From: Aurantiochytrium sp. KH105
Taxonomy: Eukaryota; Sar; Bigyra; Thraustochytrida; Thraustochytriidae
DNA length: 64,000 nucleotides
Assembly: GCA_003116975.1 (NCBI GenBank)
Contig: BGKB01000205.1
Coordinates: forward strand, 2,625 to 66,624
Direction of reading: 5' to 3'
The notes under the pieces: generated by a model
Told to the model about the DNA's origin: nothing
The model's input: only the letters and a program-made list of their open reading frames with translations
The model's database searches: none
Position numbers and translations under genes: made by a program
In this document: positions 1 to 8,183 of the stretch, piece by piece
How positions within the stretch are numbered: the stretch's first letter is position 1
Layout: each line of letters starts with the position of its first letter

Positions 1-701
1 GGGCCCGGCCGGCCCCGCGCGCGCGCGCCTCTCCCGCGGCTCGAGCGCCTCTACGTCGCCAACTTCACCAGCAGCCGCCGCGGCATCCACCCGCGGGCCC
101 GCGCCTGCCTGCCTGCGCGGATGCCCGCCTGCCCGCCCGCCCGCCCGCCTTGCCCGCGAGCGGCCTCTGCGGCGCGAGCAAGGGCCCGCGCGCCCGCGCA
201 CGCCGCGGCTCGAAGAGCTGGGGCTCGCGCTCTCTCGCGCGCGCGTCGAAGGTTTCCCGCGTCGAGGATCTGCTTGCTCAGCTTGTTCTGGCTGGGTTTG
301 TTTTGCTGATCCTGGTGTACTGACAACGAATGAGGGTCAGGCTGCCTTGGGCCCGGTCATGATGATGATGACGAGGAGACCCGGATTGACATGGCACGAG
401 GCGGGCGTACGCTCGTCGTAGAGAGAGGCTGGCGCACGAGGGTTGGCGGAAGGACGGATGGAGGGAAAAGGAGAAAGAAAGAACTTGAGAAGATAAGATG
501 CTGGTTGCCGATGACGACTCCACGGCACTGGCTATGGCTCTGGAGGTTTGGAGCGCCCGAGGCGAAGAAAGCAAGGGCGGACGATAAGAGCGCAGCAACG
601 GCCATTGTGGCGGAAAGGGGAAAGCAGAAAAGAGAAAATGGGATGAATTGACAAGAGGCGAGAACAGTTTTCGGTTGTTCTCTTTGAAGAGAGGGGGTTT
701 G
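1..701. other. Left edge, no supported gene
   Basis: The first 300 bases are extremely GC-rich and low in complexity, with runs of CGCG and GCCC. The overlapping frames on both strands translate to Ala/Arg/Pro-rich sequence with no recognisable domain. The rest, to 701, is more ordinary sequence just downstream of the Cys-rich gene on the minus strand and probably contains its 3' UTR. A gene reaching in from the left edge cannot be excluded. Confidence 0.5.
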
Positions 702-1418
702 TCATTTGGTGCCTTGTGGCAGACATGTCGGGCAAGCGCAGGCACAACCGAGGATCGAGCATGGGCGGCAAATGGGCTTTTTGCACGAAGTATAGTACGC
801 GATGGAATTTTCGCAGACGAAGCGATTACAATCGCCAACACAGCGCGATTCGGCACGTGGACACGAGCGGCACAATGGAGTCAGAGGCATCTCTCCTGAG
901 AAAATGACGGGCGCCTGACGAAGGCAGCCGAGGCAAATCTCGTAGTCGGCGTCATCGCCCATGTCAATGTTTCTCTCAAGACATGCGCGGCACACAAGCG
1001 AGCATCCCCCGCAGCACGGGAAAACGGTTTCGGGCTCTTTATCCTCATTGCATGTTGAGCATACCAGGCCTTTCGTCCGTGGGTTCTTGATGGTCATGGC
1101 CCGCTCGAAATCATCAAGGTTGGACCATGCGAGATTTAGTTGTGTGATGAATTGCTTGAGCAGACCTGGTTTCTCCCAGAGCACTTTGGCGCGCTCGTTG
1201 GTGAAGCCCTTTGGGCCAAATCCTAGCAACGCAAAGTATGAGAGATCCGGGTACGCATCGTGCACAGTACGATACCTTCGTTTCCAGAGCCTGCCTACGG
1301 GATATGGCCCCTCGTTGGTCTCTCCGCTCTCTTCTGCGTGCTTTCTGCTCCGCTTCCCGTGCCCGCTCCTGCCAGACGCCGTCGACTGCTCGTCTGATGG
1401 TTGCTTGCTCGTTGTCAT
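702..1418 (-). CDS. Cys-rich, RING-like zinc-binding protein of unknown function
   Basis: A 238-residue protein. The N-terminal third is polar and basic. From about residue 115 onward it is full of Cys pairs: a CSTC pair, CCGGC, a CRAC pair and a CLGC pair, then further CRSC, CKKPIC, CRPC and CACAC groups up to the C-terminus. The first block has the spacing of a RING or RING-variant zinc module, and the second may be another zinc module. I infer zinc binding and possibly ubiquitin ligase activity, but no family was identified. The frame opens upstream at 1634. I chose the Met at 1418 because the extension is Arg-rich and overlaps the probable divergent promoter shared with the gene starting at 1831. 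Confidence 0.6.
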   Translation of the reverse strand: MTTSKQPSDEQSTASGRSGHGKRSRKHAEESGETNEGPYPVGRLWKRRYRTVHDAYPDLSYFALLGFGPKGFTNERAKVLWEKPGLLKQFITQLNLAWSNLDDFERAMTIKNPRTKGLVCSTCNEDKEPETVFPCCGGCSLVCRACLERNIDMGDDADYEICLGCLRQAPVIFSGEMPLTPLCRSCPRAESRCVGDCNRFVCENSIAYYTSCKKPICRPCSILGCACACPTCLPQGTK

Positions 1419-1631
1419 CTCGCGGTTGCTCAGAGTACGCCTGCTTTTCGCCAAGACAAGAAGAAAAAAAGGCCAAAGAGGGACTCTGCCAAGACCGTGC
1501 GGCCTCCAAGGCGCCCGCCAGCCAACTTGTCTCGTCCTGCGCCGCTGCGAGCGCGAGGAGGTTAGATTTTTGCAGGCAAGGTTTGCTTGCTCGGTTTGCT
1601 CTTGCAACTTTGAGCAAACGAAAAAACCAAT

Positions 1632-1658
1632 CAAGTCAAACTATAAACAGATCACTTG
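1632..1658. promoter_or_regulatory. Paired CAAGTC / CACTTG sites around a TATA-like stretch
   Basis: CAAGTC at 1632-1637 and its opposite-strand relative CACTTG at 1653-1658 start 21 bp apart. The sequence ctataaac lies between them. The pair sits between two divergently transcribed genes, and a single CAAGTG lies at 1786, about 40 bp before the ATG at 1831. The regulatory role is inferred from position and from recurrence of the same spacing at other intergenic sites in the window. Confidence 0.35.
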
Positions 1659-1750
1659 CTCGGCGCGGCGCTGCGCGGCGCGCGGCGCGCAGGCCGCAGC
1701 CGATCAGCTCGGTGCGCGCGTTCTCCTTCCTGCCTGCTCGTCCCTCAAAG

Positions 1751-1771
1751 CAGCAGCAGCAGCAGCAGCAG
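1751..1771 (+). repeat. (CAG)7 microsatellite
   Basis: Seven CAG units in the probable 5' UTR of the gene that starts at 1831. Confidence 0.9.
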
Positions 1772-1830
1772 GCGGGCTGCGAGCGCAAGTGCTTTTACTT
1801 TAGACCTTGCCGCGCGCACGCGTGTAAAAG

Positions 1831-4578
1831 ATGAGCGGCGGACGGCCCGACGCGCCGGGCTTTGCGTACCCGGCCAACGGCGCATTGCAAGGTGGCGGCT
1901 TCGAGGACATCCTGCAGAATGTGCTGTACGTGTCTCCCGGTCAAGCTGGAAAACGTGTCGCGCTGGAGTTCTCCGAGGGAACATTGAGCGCCATCGAGGC
2001 CGGGGCCTCAGCGCGCATCACGAGCGTCGCGCCCGACTCGATTTCTGTGCTCGCAGACGTGCGTTGCGGCCCGCTGCGGATCACCCCTGCAACAGATGAT
2101 ACCGCAATGTACAGCCCCCAGCCCGACAGCATTTCCTCGAACGCAACCGAGGTGAACATGGAAGGATTCTGTATTTTCTCACACAGCGACCTCTTGGCTT
2201 CTCCTGTCGTAGCGTACACGGGGAGCTTCGATTACGACGCGAGCAGCGACACGGTGACCTTGTTTGAAAACACCTCTTTACTTTACACGAGCCCTGGTGC
2301 CGACTACACGGGCTTTGTCAACAATAGCACGGGAACGCCAGAAAACTGGAATACGACCATGTGGGGGTCGGCCCCAGTGTTTTCTCAGATTGCATGGTTC
2401 GCTTTTAATTGCCGAGACCCAGAGTGGTACACGCAGCCGTGGTATGCACTTGTGTTCTACGAGTTTCCGCGCATTCTTAACGACCACGTTTTTGTCTATC
2501 CAAAGTCTGCGTCGTACGGAACTTATCTCACGAGCCTGCTCCTAACAGCAGTCCCACTGGTCGCCATTGCTTGCCTCGTTCTCTTTTTCGAACCTTTTGT
2601 TGCGCTACTTCGTCATATTGGTCGCGGCGTTCGTAACTTGCGGCGCAAGCGTAAAAGGCGCCTTCGACGAAAAGCCTACCAGCGTAGAGCAGCAAATAGA
2701 TTTGCAGGCGATCTTTCCTCGGGCGGCACGGATCGACCGAATAGCTCGCTCGGGACGCGGCGGAACAATCTAAGGCGGGCGCGGTCTACTCAAGAGGTGG
2801 AGCTTTCGCAGTCGATCAGCAGTACGCTGCGCCGACAATCGGACATGTACAGCGCTCGGTCAAGCGAACACGAGCCACTTGCGAACGTGCCTGCTTCCTT
2901 TGATGACGACGAAGACGAGGAGCACGATGAGCGTTACGGGGAGCATGGAGCATTGACGGATGCGAGCGAGCACATGGACACCGAGTCTGACGCAAGTGTC
3001 GAATTGAAAAAGACTTGCTGCGAAAAAAATTGCCAACCAATGGGATGCATGTGCTGCTTGCCTCGATCTTTAACTGGCAATCCGCAGCCAGATGAACCTG
3101 CAGCATCGGAGGCGTACTCGCGCGACACGCGTCACTCAAGGCTCATGCAAATGAGTGCCGTCTCAGGCCACAGCTCGCTTGAGGTGCAAGGGCTTTCATC
3201 CCGCGAAAAGCGAAAAGAGGCGCTGCGACTACGGCAGGAAATCATAGAACTTGACAAGCGCCTTGAAAAGACGCTAACGCCCAGCAGCCTACCCAAAAGG
3301 GCATTCCTTATCTTCCTGCTCGTTCTCGCGCTTGTCGAGGTTCCCATCGGCATCACGCTGAGCCTTGCGTTCTACAATGTGCTACAGGAGTTTCAAGATG
3401 GGGCTGACCATGCGGAAAATATCTTTCAAACGGCTACAGCATTGGGCGAAGCCAATCTGGACATTGTCGAAAACTTCGAATCGAGTTGCGGCTCGATCCT
3501 CTCCAGCACAGAAAGCGATCTGGTGGAGACGGAACTGCAGGAGTTGAATGAGTATCTGAGCCTGGTGAACACGATCAACATCTTGCCAGCAAACCTCAAT
3601 TTTCTTGGGGGCCTGCGAGAGGGTGTTTACATCGTATGGCAGGCGCTCAATGCTTTTCTGTGCATCATGGTGCTCAGTTCCATCTGGTCGGGGGTTCTGA
3701 CATATTGCCGCTTTACCTGGGGCGAGGAAAAGGTGGTTTGTCAGCAACCTTCCTTTTGCCTTGGCCGCTGTCTGCGGCCTCTGGTCATCTTCGTCTCATG
3801 CTTGAGCTGGGTTGCCATCGGGCTTTTCGTTGTTCTCCTCTCTGTGCTGGCAGACGCATGTTTTCGTCCCAGCTTTGTCCAAGTGAATACGACGGTAGCG
3901 AACTACCTTTCTTCCGCCACAGCCCAGGACCAGGGCCACATTTACAATTACCAACGAGTCTTTACGCAGGAGCTGACGGATCTGAACCGTACAGTAACGT
4001 CTGTGAGCGAGTTCAATGTGGGCGCATACCTCTCCAACTGCTACACGACGTCGTTGGTCTTCAATCCGTACACCTTCACCGTCATTCAAGCAAACAGAGC
4101 ACATTTGGAGCTTGTGCAGAGTCTGCAGGCATCGAATGGAAGTAGTTTAGGCTGCGATGCCGAAATGTACACTACCTCGGGCTTTTACAGCGACTTGATC
4201 GCTACTACCCAGTGCTCAGGGCTTGGCACTGACTTTGGGGCAAGTATTGCGAATCTCTGCATACACGATGGCATGTGGCAACTTTTTTCCTTTCTTGTTT
4301 CGCTCATTCTCTTTAATATCGTAGCGCTCGTCGTGTACAGCAACTCACGCGAACTGACGCCCAACCTCTATCGCATGCACGCCGGCAAGGAGCTGCAAAC
4401 TCACATCCAGCAGCTGCAGAGCTTACTGCGCGATCTTTTGCAGGATCAAGGCGCTGGCGTGTCGGAGCCGCGTCTCTTTTCGCACTCAAACTTGACCTCG
4501 ATTGGCCCTTCCGTGACAGGGTCTTCTGGGGCAACACGTGAGCGTGAAGGTGTGCCAAGCGATATAGATGTGGCATGA
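1831..4578 (+). CDS. Five-span membrane protein, function unknown
   Basis: A 915-residue protein. Residues 1-230 carry several N-x-S/T sites and are probably outside the cytosol. Hydrophobic segments lie near 232-256, 490-518, 598-626, 649-680 and 816-838. A 230-residue linker after the first span starts with a strongly basic stretch (about 265-290), continues with Ser/Glu/Asp-rich sequence and contains a Cys cluster (about 395-410) that could be palmitoylated. Two further loops, 519-597 and 681-815, would be extracellular; the second has N-x-T sites and Cys residues. Five spans with an outside N-terminus recalls prominin or tweety proteins, but the long first cytosolic linker differs and I see no diagnostic motif. 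The ATG at 1831 follows a short gtgtaaaag leader. Confidence 0.85.
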   Translation: MSGGRPDAPGFAYPANGALQGGGFEDILQNVLYVSPGQAGKRVALEFSEGTLSAIEAGASARITSVAPDSISVLADVRCGPLRITPATDDTAMYSPQPDSISSNATEVNMEGFCIFSHSDLLASPVVAYTGSFDYDASSDTVTLFENTSLLYTSPGADYTGFVNNSTGTPENWNTTMWGSAPVFSQIAWFAFNCRDPEWYTQPWYALVFYEFPRILNDHVFVYPKSASYGTYLTSLLLTAVPLVAIACLVLFFEPFVALLRHIGRGVRNLRRKRKRRLRRKAYQRRAANRFAGDLSSGGTDRPNSSLGTRRNNLRRARSTQEVELSQSISSTLRRQSDMYSARSSEHEPLANVPASFDDDEDEEHDERYGEHGALTDASEHMDTESDASVELKKTCCEKNCQPMGCMCCLPRSLTGNPQPDEPAASEAYSRDTRHSRLMQMSAVSGHSSLEVQGLSSREKRKEALRLRQEIIELDKRLEKTLTPSSLPKRAFLIFLLVLALVEVPIGITLSLAFYNVLQEFQDGADHAENIFQTATALGEANLDIVENFESSCGSILSSTESDLVETELQELNEYLSLVNTINILPANLNFLGGLREGVYIVWQALNAFLCIMVLSSIWSGVLTYCRFTWGEEKVVCQQPSFCLGRCLRPLVIFVSCLSWVAIGLFVVLLSVLADACFRPSFVQVNTTVANYLSSATAQDQGHIYNYQRVFTQELTDLNRTVTSVSEFNVGAYLSNCYTTSLVFNPYTFTVIQANRAHLELVQSLQASNGSSLGCDAEMYTTSGFYSDLIATTQCSGLGTDFGASIANLCIHDGMWQLFSFLVSLILFNIVALVVYSNSRELTPNLYRMHAGKELQTHIQQLQSLLRDLLQDQGAGVSEPRLFSHSNLTSIGPSVTGSSGATREREGVPSDIDVA

Positions 4579-4764
4579 GTCGTGTCCTTTTCTTGAATGG
4601 AGCGGAGCACGCTTGCCGAGGATTAATCATGCCGCTATCGCTGCCGCTACCACCGCAGTCGATCATGCATGAATATGATTTTCTGACAAATGAAGTGGCC
4701 TAAGAGTTAGAGGAAGAACAAGCATGTAAAAAAGGAAAACGCCAATCGCCAATGTGATGAATAC

Positions 4765-5919
4765 CTAAAAGTTAAAGAGAAACTCAAACATACCGTCGCC
4801 CATGTTGGACATGTACGAGACAGCATTATGGTGCAGACCAAACTGGCAGTCGTCTTTGCGATGCCAGTCGCCGCAAGTCTTGACAAGGGGCGAATATGCC
4901 ATGAGCGCGCGGGCAAATCGGCTGAGTCCAGGCGCGTTCTTGCCAGCCTCACCCAGTGGAATTCGATGAAAGTTTTCGCATGGAAGCATGTGGTACCATG
5001 TGGTGTCCGGAGCGCGGCGCATGGCCTCGTCGACCATGGACGGGCCGGTCGAGCTGAGAACCTTGTGGCTCTTGCGCCGCTCGTACATGATGGAAAAGGT
5101 GACATTCCAGAATGGGTCGCCCTTGGGACCAGCCATGAGACTGTTCTGTACTTGTTCGTTGATCTTGTAAGGGGACTCAATGAGGCTTACACGGTCTTGC
5201 GGGATGTGTTCCCAAAAGTTTGTAAATGGCTCGTAATCCAAATCCGCGTAGATACCGCCGTACTTGTAAAGTACAAAGTACCGCACGGCGTCAGCGCGTT
5301 GAATGTTCATGTAAAAGTTGTCGTATGCCTCCAGAAACCAAGGAAAGTCTGTGGCAATGAGAGCGCGCCCTGACTCGTCCGTCCAAAGCAAGTGCGTATA
5401 CTCTGGCTCGGGAAAGTATGTTTTCCAGAGATTGTGGTATTTAGTAAAGTCCCCCTCGGGTACAATCTCATTTTTCCACTGCTGATGGATAATTTTTGGC
5501 ACCCCACGAGCCGCAGAAGAGGGTGTGCTCGGTGCAAGTCCTTTGCGCGGTTCGCGTGCAAGTTGCACTTGGGTGCGTAGCGCCACGTCACAGGGGCTTG
5601 TGAAGAAGAGCCACGCGCCCGTCAAGTACAAGGTGTTAAGTACAGCAATGGCCAGCAGCGCGAGGGCGATCCACCGTAGCGCGCGTGCTAGTTTGCTTTG
5701 CCAGTCGCGACCTGACGCGCCACGTAGGCCCGCAATACTCGCAAACTTGGAGGTGACATTGCTGCCACTGTCATCTTCGTGCAGCAGGTGCGCTCGTTCT
5801 GCTGCGCGTAGAACATCTTCGGGCCCACTGCCGATATCGACGGCTACGCTGCCGCCTTCTCCTCCGTCGTACGCCTGCGCGCCGCCGCTCGTGGCACGGG
5901 CTGGCCGTCGGGATAACAT
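4765..5919 (-). CDS. GT32-like glycosyltransferase with DXD motif, type II Golgi protein
   Basis: A 384-residue protein. A cytosolic N-terminus of about 80 residues is followed by one membrane span (83-106) and a luminal catalytic domain. The domain starts with KIIHQQW (142-148), includes LLWTDE, and has the sugar-nucleotide/metal motif YADLD at 224-228 (Asp226 and Asp228) inside the family signature RYFVLYKYGGIYADLD. This is typical of the DXD sugar-binding family that includes Och1 and the inositolphosphoceramide mannosyltransferases. It probably transfers a hexose to a glycan or sphingolipid in the Golgi. The donor and acceptor cannot be read from the sequence. It converges with the upstream five-span gene and is followed on its 5' side by the RING gene on the same strand. 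Confidence 0.9.
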   Translation of the reverse strand: MLSRRPARATSGGAQAYDGGEGGSVAVDIGSGPEDVLRAAERAHLLHEDDSGSNVTSKFASIAGLRGASGRDWQSKLARALRWIALALLAIAVLNTLYLTGAWLFFTSPCDVALRTQVQLAREPRKGLAPSTPSSAARGVPKIIHQQWKNEIVPEGDFTKYHNLWKTYFPEPEYTHLLWTDESGRALIATDFPWFLEAYDNFYMNIQRADAVRYFVLYKYGGIYADLDYEPFTNFWEHIPQDRVSLIESPYKINEQVQNSLMAGPKGDPFWNVTFSIMYERRKSHKVLSSTGPSMVDEAMRRAPDTTWYHMLPCENFHRIPLGEAGKNAPGLSRFARALMAYSPLVKTCGDWHRKDDCQFGLHHNAVSYMSNMGDGMFEFLFNF

Positions 5920-6166
5920 TGCGAAGCCTCAAGTGTGTTTGTTTGCTTGTTTGTCTGTTGCCTTCTTCTTTCCTATTATTATGATCGACTTGTCACGGTT
6001 CTTGACTCAGCTGTGACTGTCTTCACCATAACGAGGTATAGGCCTAGACTTTTCGCCAGCAATGGAATTGCGAAAGATACTCGCGACTGGGAACAAGGTC
6101 CACGATAGAGGTGATGATGTTGACGACGATGACGAGAAGAAAAAAAGATATATGTACACACGGAAA

Positions 6167-7453
6167 TCACACAACTTGCACGCGCTCGTAGCGACCGTCG
6201 TCATCACTACTATCGTCGCCATTGTCGTTCTCATTGCTAAGGTTGTTGTTGTTGCTGCTGCTGTTGTTGTTGGCGGTAGAGTTGATGTTATTGCCGCTAC
6301 CGCTGCTGCTGCTGCTGTTATTGTTGTTGTTCTCGCGAGTGTTCGGCAGATCGCGCTCATTAACATTAAAACGAAAACTCTGATTTGCCAGTCGTTCCGC
6401 AAAGGTGGTTGTCGAAGAGGCTTGCGCTGTGATGGGGCCCGTGTGATCGATTCGCACTGATCTGTTCATGGGACCATCGGCATTCCGCCGCTCAATTTGT
6501 GAATCAGCCTCGCTGGTTGTTGCCTTGCTTCGATCGGACTCGACGGTGTTTGAAATGTCATTGCGGCACATAGGACAAGTGGCATTCTGATTGAGCCATG
6601 TATCGACGCAATCTTTATGGAAAAAGTGGTCGCATGGCAATCGACGCAGCTCCTCGTCGGGCTCAAACTCGGTAATACAAATGGAACATTCGAGAGAATA
6701 GCCTTTCTCTGCAAAAGATGCCGGATCGAACTTTTCGACAGGAAGCTTGTTGATGGTTCGCTTGGGAACGCCCTTCGGCTTCATCCACGTGTACGGCAGC
6801 CAAAAGGGAAGGACGATGATGCTGAGCGCGACAAAGATGAAGATGACAATCGTAAAGAAGTAGTCGAGAACGACAAGGTGGATCCAGAAGAGCCACCAAA
6901 ACAAGGTCCCGATTGCGCCGTCATTGTGCACAATCATGGCACTAAGAACCCAGACCCATGGGCTCAAGTTGCGAATGAAGCCCAATGTCTTGAGCACGAC
7001 GGTACTTGGTGCATAATTGTACTTGCGGATTCGGACGAGGGTGAACCAACGCCAGGCGACCTGGGTCTGGAGCAGCAAGAGCATGCCGATGGAAAGCGCC
7101 GACAGCGGGTGCTCACGAATCTCCTCAAAATGAAGACCAATGATTGTCAGCGAAGCGGCGAGGCTTGCCACAAACACAAGCACGAGGCCGCAGCAAATCT
7201 TGACGGGATCCTTTGTCATGGCTTGAAATATGGTGGACATTTGACCTTCGCTTTCCACGTACATGTGGTAGTGCATCTCGGCGCGCGACGGCGCATTGGG
7301 ATTCTGTGTTCCGTTCGCTCCTGCGCTCGAGGAGCCCATGTTGCCGGCTTCCGCGTCTGCTTGAGACGTCGAGGTACTTGAAGTCGTACCATTCTCGCCA
7401 GCGTGGTCTTGCCTTTGGGTCGGGGACGCGAGACGCGAGGCCGGGATGAACAT
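6167..7453 (-). CDS. Multi-span RING-H2 E3 ubiquitin ligase
   Basis: A 428-residue protein from the chosen Met. Residues 86-105, 116-140, about 163-175 and 183-217 are hydrophobic, giving probably four membrane spans. A canonical RING-H2 finger follows: C256-x2-C259-x14-C274-x-H276-x2-H279-x2-C282-x10-C293-x2-C296. The tail is polar and ends in long Asn/Ser tracts. It most likely ubiquitinates membrane or secretory-pathway proteins. The frame stays open to a Met at 7813, which would add 120 Arg/Ser/Ala-rich residues. I prefer 7453 because the region above 7780 holds phased CAAGTS sites and is shared with the divergent ZZ/bromodomain gene. The start remains uncertain. Confidence 0.88.
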   Translation of the reverse strand: MFIPASRLASPTQRQDHAGENGTTSSTSTSQADAEAGNMGSSSAGANGTQNPNAPSRAEMHYHMYVESEGQMSTIFQAMTKDPVKICCGLVLVFVASLAASLTIIGLHFEEIREHPLSALSIGMLLLLQTQVAWRWFTLVRIRKYNYAPSTVVLKTLGFIRNLSPWVWVLSAMIVHNDGAIGTLFWWLFWIHLVVLDYFFTIVIFIFVALSIIVLPFWLPYTWMKPKGVPKRTINKLPVEKFDPASFAEKGYSLECSICITEFEPDEELRRLPCDHFFHKDCVDTWLNQNATCPMCRNDISNTVESDRSKATTSEADSQIERRNADGPMNRSVRIDHTGPITAQASSTTTFAERLANQSFRFNVNERDLPNTRENNNNNSSSSSGSGNNINSTANNNSSSNNNNLSNENDNGDDSSDDDGRYERVQVV

Positions 7454-7779
7454 CTTTTGCAAGTCGCGGGGGCGCGCAGCGTCGTCGAGCTCGCCGTCGC
7501 TGTCAGCGGAGCGGAGAAGCCGGCCGAACGAACGCGTCGATCCAGAGGGAACTCCCGACTTGCTCGTGATGAGACGGCGAGCGAGAGGCGATCCGAGGCC
7601 GACGGTCAGCGGGACTCTCGCGGTGAGGACCAGGCTCTGCTCTGCGCTGCTCTGCGCTGAGCGAAGGCCGCGCGCGCCGGCTGCAGCGAAGGAAGCGGGA
7701 CTGGCGCTCGTGCGAGTCGAGTACGTGAAGCCCGCACTCGCACGCTCTTCTCCTGCTCTCTGTTCTGAGCGCGTCCCCG

Positions 7780-7854
7780 CAAGTCGGAAATCGAGCTCCA
7801 GCAAGTGAAACAAAGCGCCTCTGCCGCACTTCGGGACCGGCTATACCCGACTTG
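7780..7854. promoter_or_regulatory. Four CAAGTS-type sites phased at 22-25 bp
   Basis: CAAGTC at 7780 and CAAGTG at 7802 are followed by CACTTC at 7827 and GACTTG at 7849. The start-to-start spacings are 22, 25 and 22. The first two point one way and the last two the other. They lie in the divergent intergenic region between the RING-H2 gene and the ZZ/bromodomain gene. The regulatory role is inferred. Confidence 0.35.
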
Positions 7855-7984
7855 GCTGCCGCACCATCATTACCCAGCACGGCAATCAGTCAAGCAACTC
7901 ACACTAGGCTAGCCATCGACGACAGTGGAGGAAAAGCGAATTATCCAGTGGAAAGAATCAAAGAGCAAGTGGACATCAAACGCG

Positions 7985-8039
7985 AATCAATCAATCGATC
8001 AATCGATCGATCGATCGATCTGTCGATCGATCGATCATT
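7985..8039. repeat. ATCA/ATCG tetranucleotide microsatellite
   Basis: A run of atca then atcg units with one interruption (tgtc). It lies about 145 bp before the ATG of the ZZ/bromodomain gene, in the divergent promoter region. Confidence 0.9.
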
Positions 8040-8183
8040 CGGGGTACCGCGCGCGCTCCGGCGGCTGCTGCGGCGCGGCGGCGCGCTCCGAGAAGGGCGT
8101 CTGCGGCGGCGCCGGTCGCGGCAAAATCTCTGCGCGCACGCACGTCGGGCTTCTTTCTTCTGGTGTAGGGAAGGAAGCTGACG

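Noticed and set aside
278..856. 192-residue minus-strand frame overlapping the Cys-rich gene
   Set aside because: It overlaps a better-supported frame on the same strand and reads as Ser/Pro-rich low-complexity sequence.
1831..4578. Assignment to prominin
   Set aside because: The topology is similar, but there is no diagnostic motif and the first linker is far too long.
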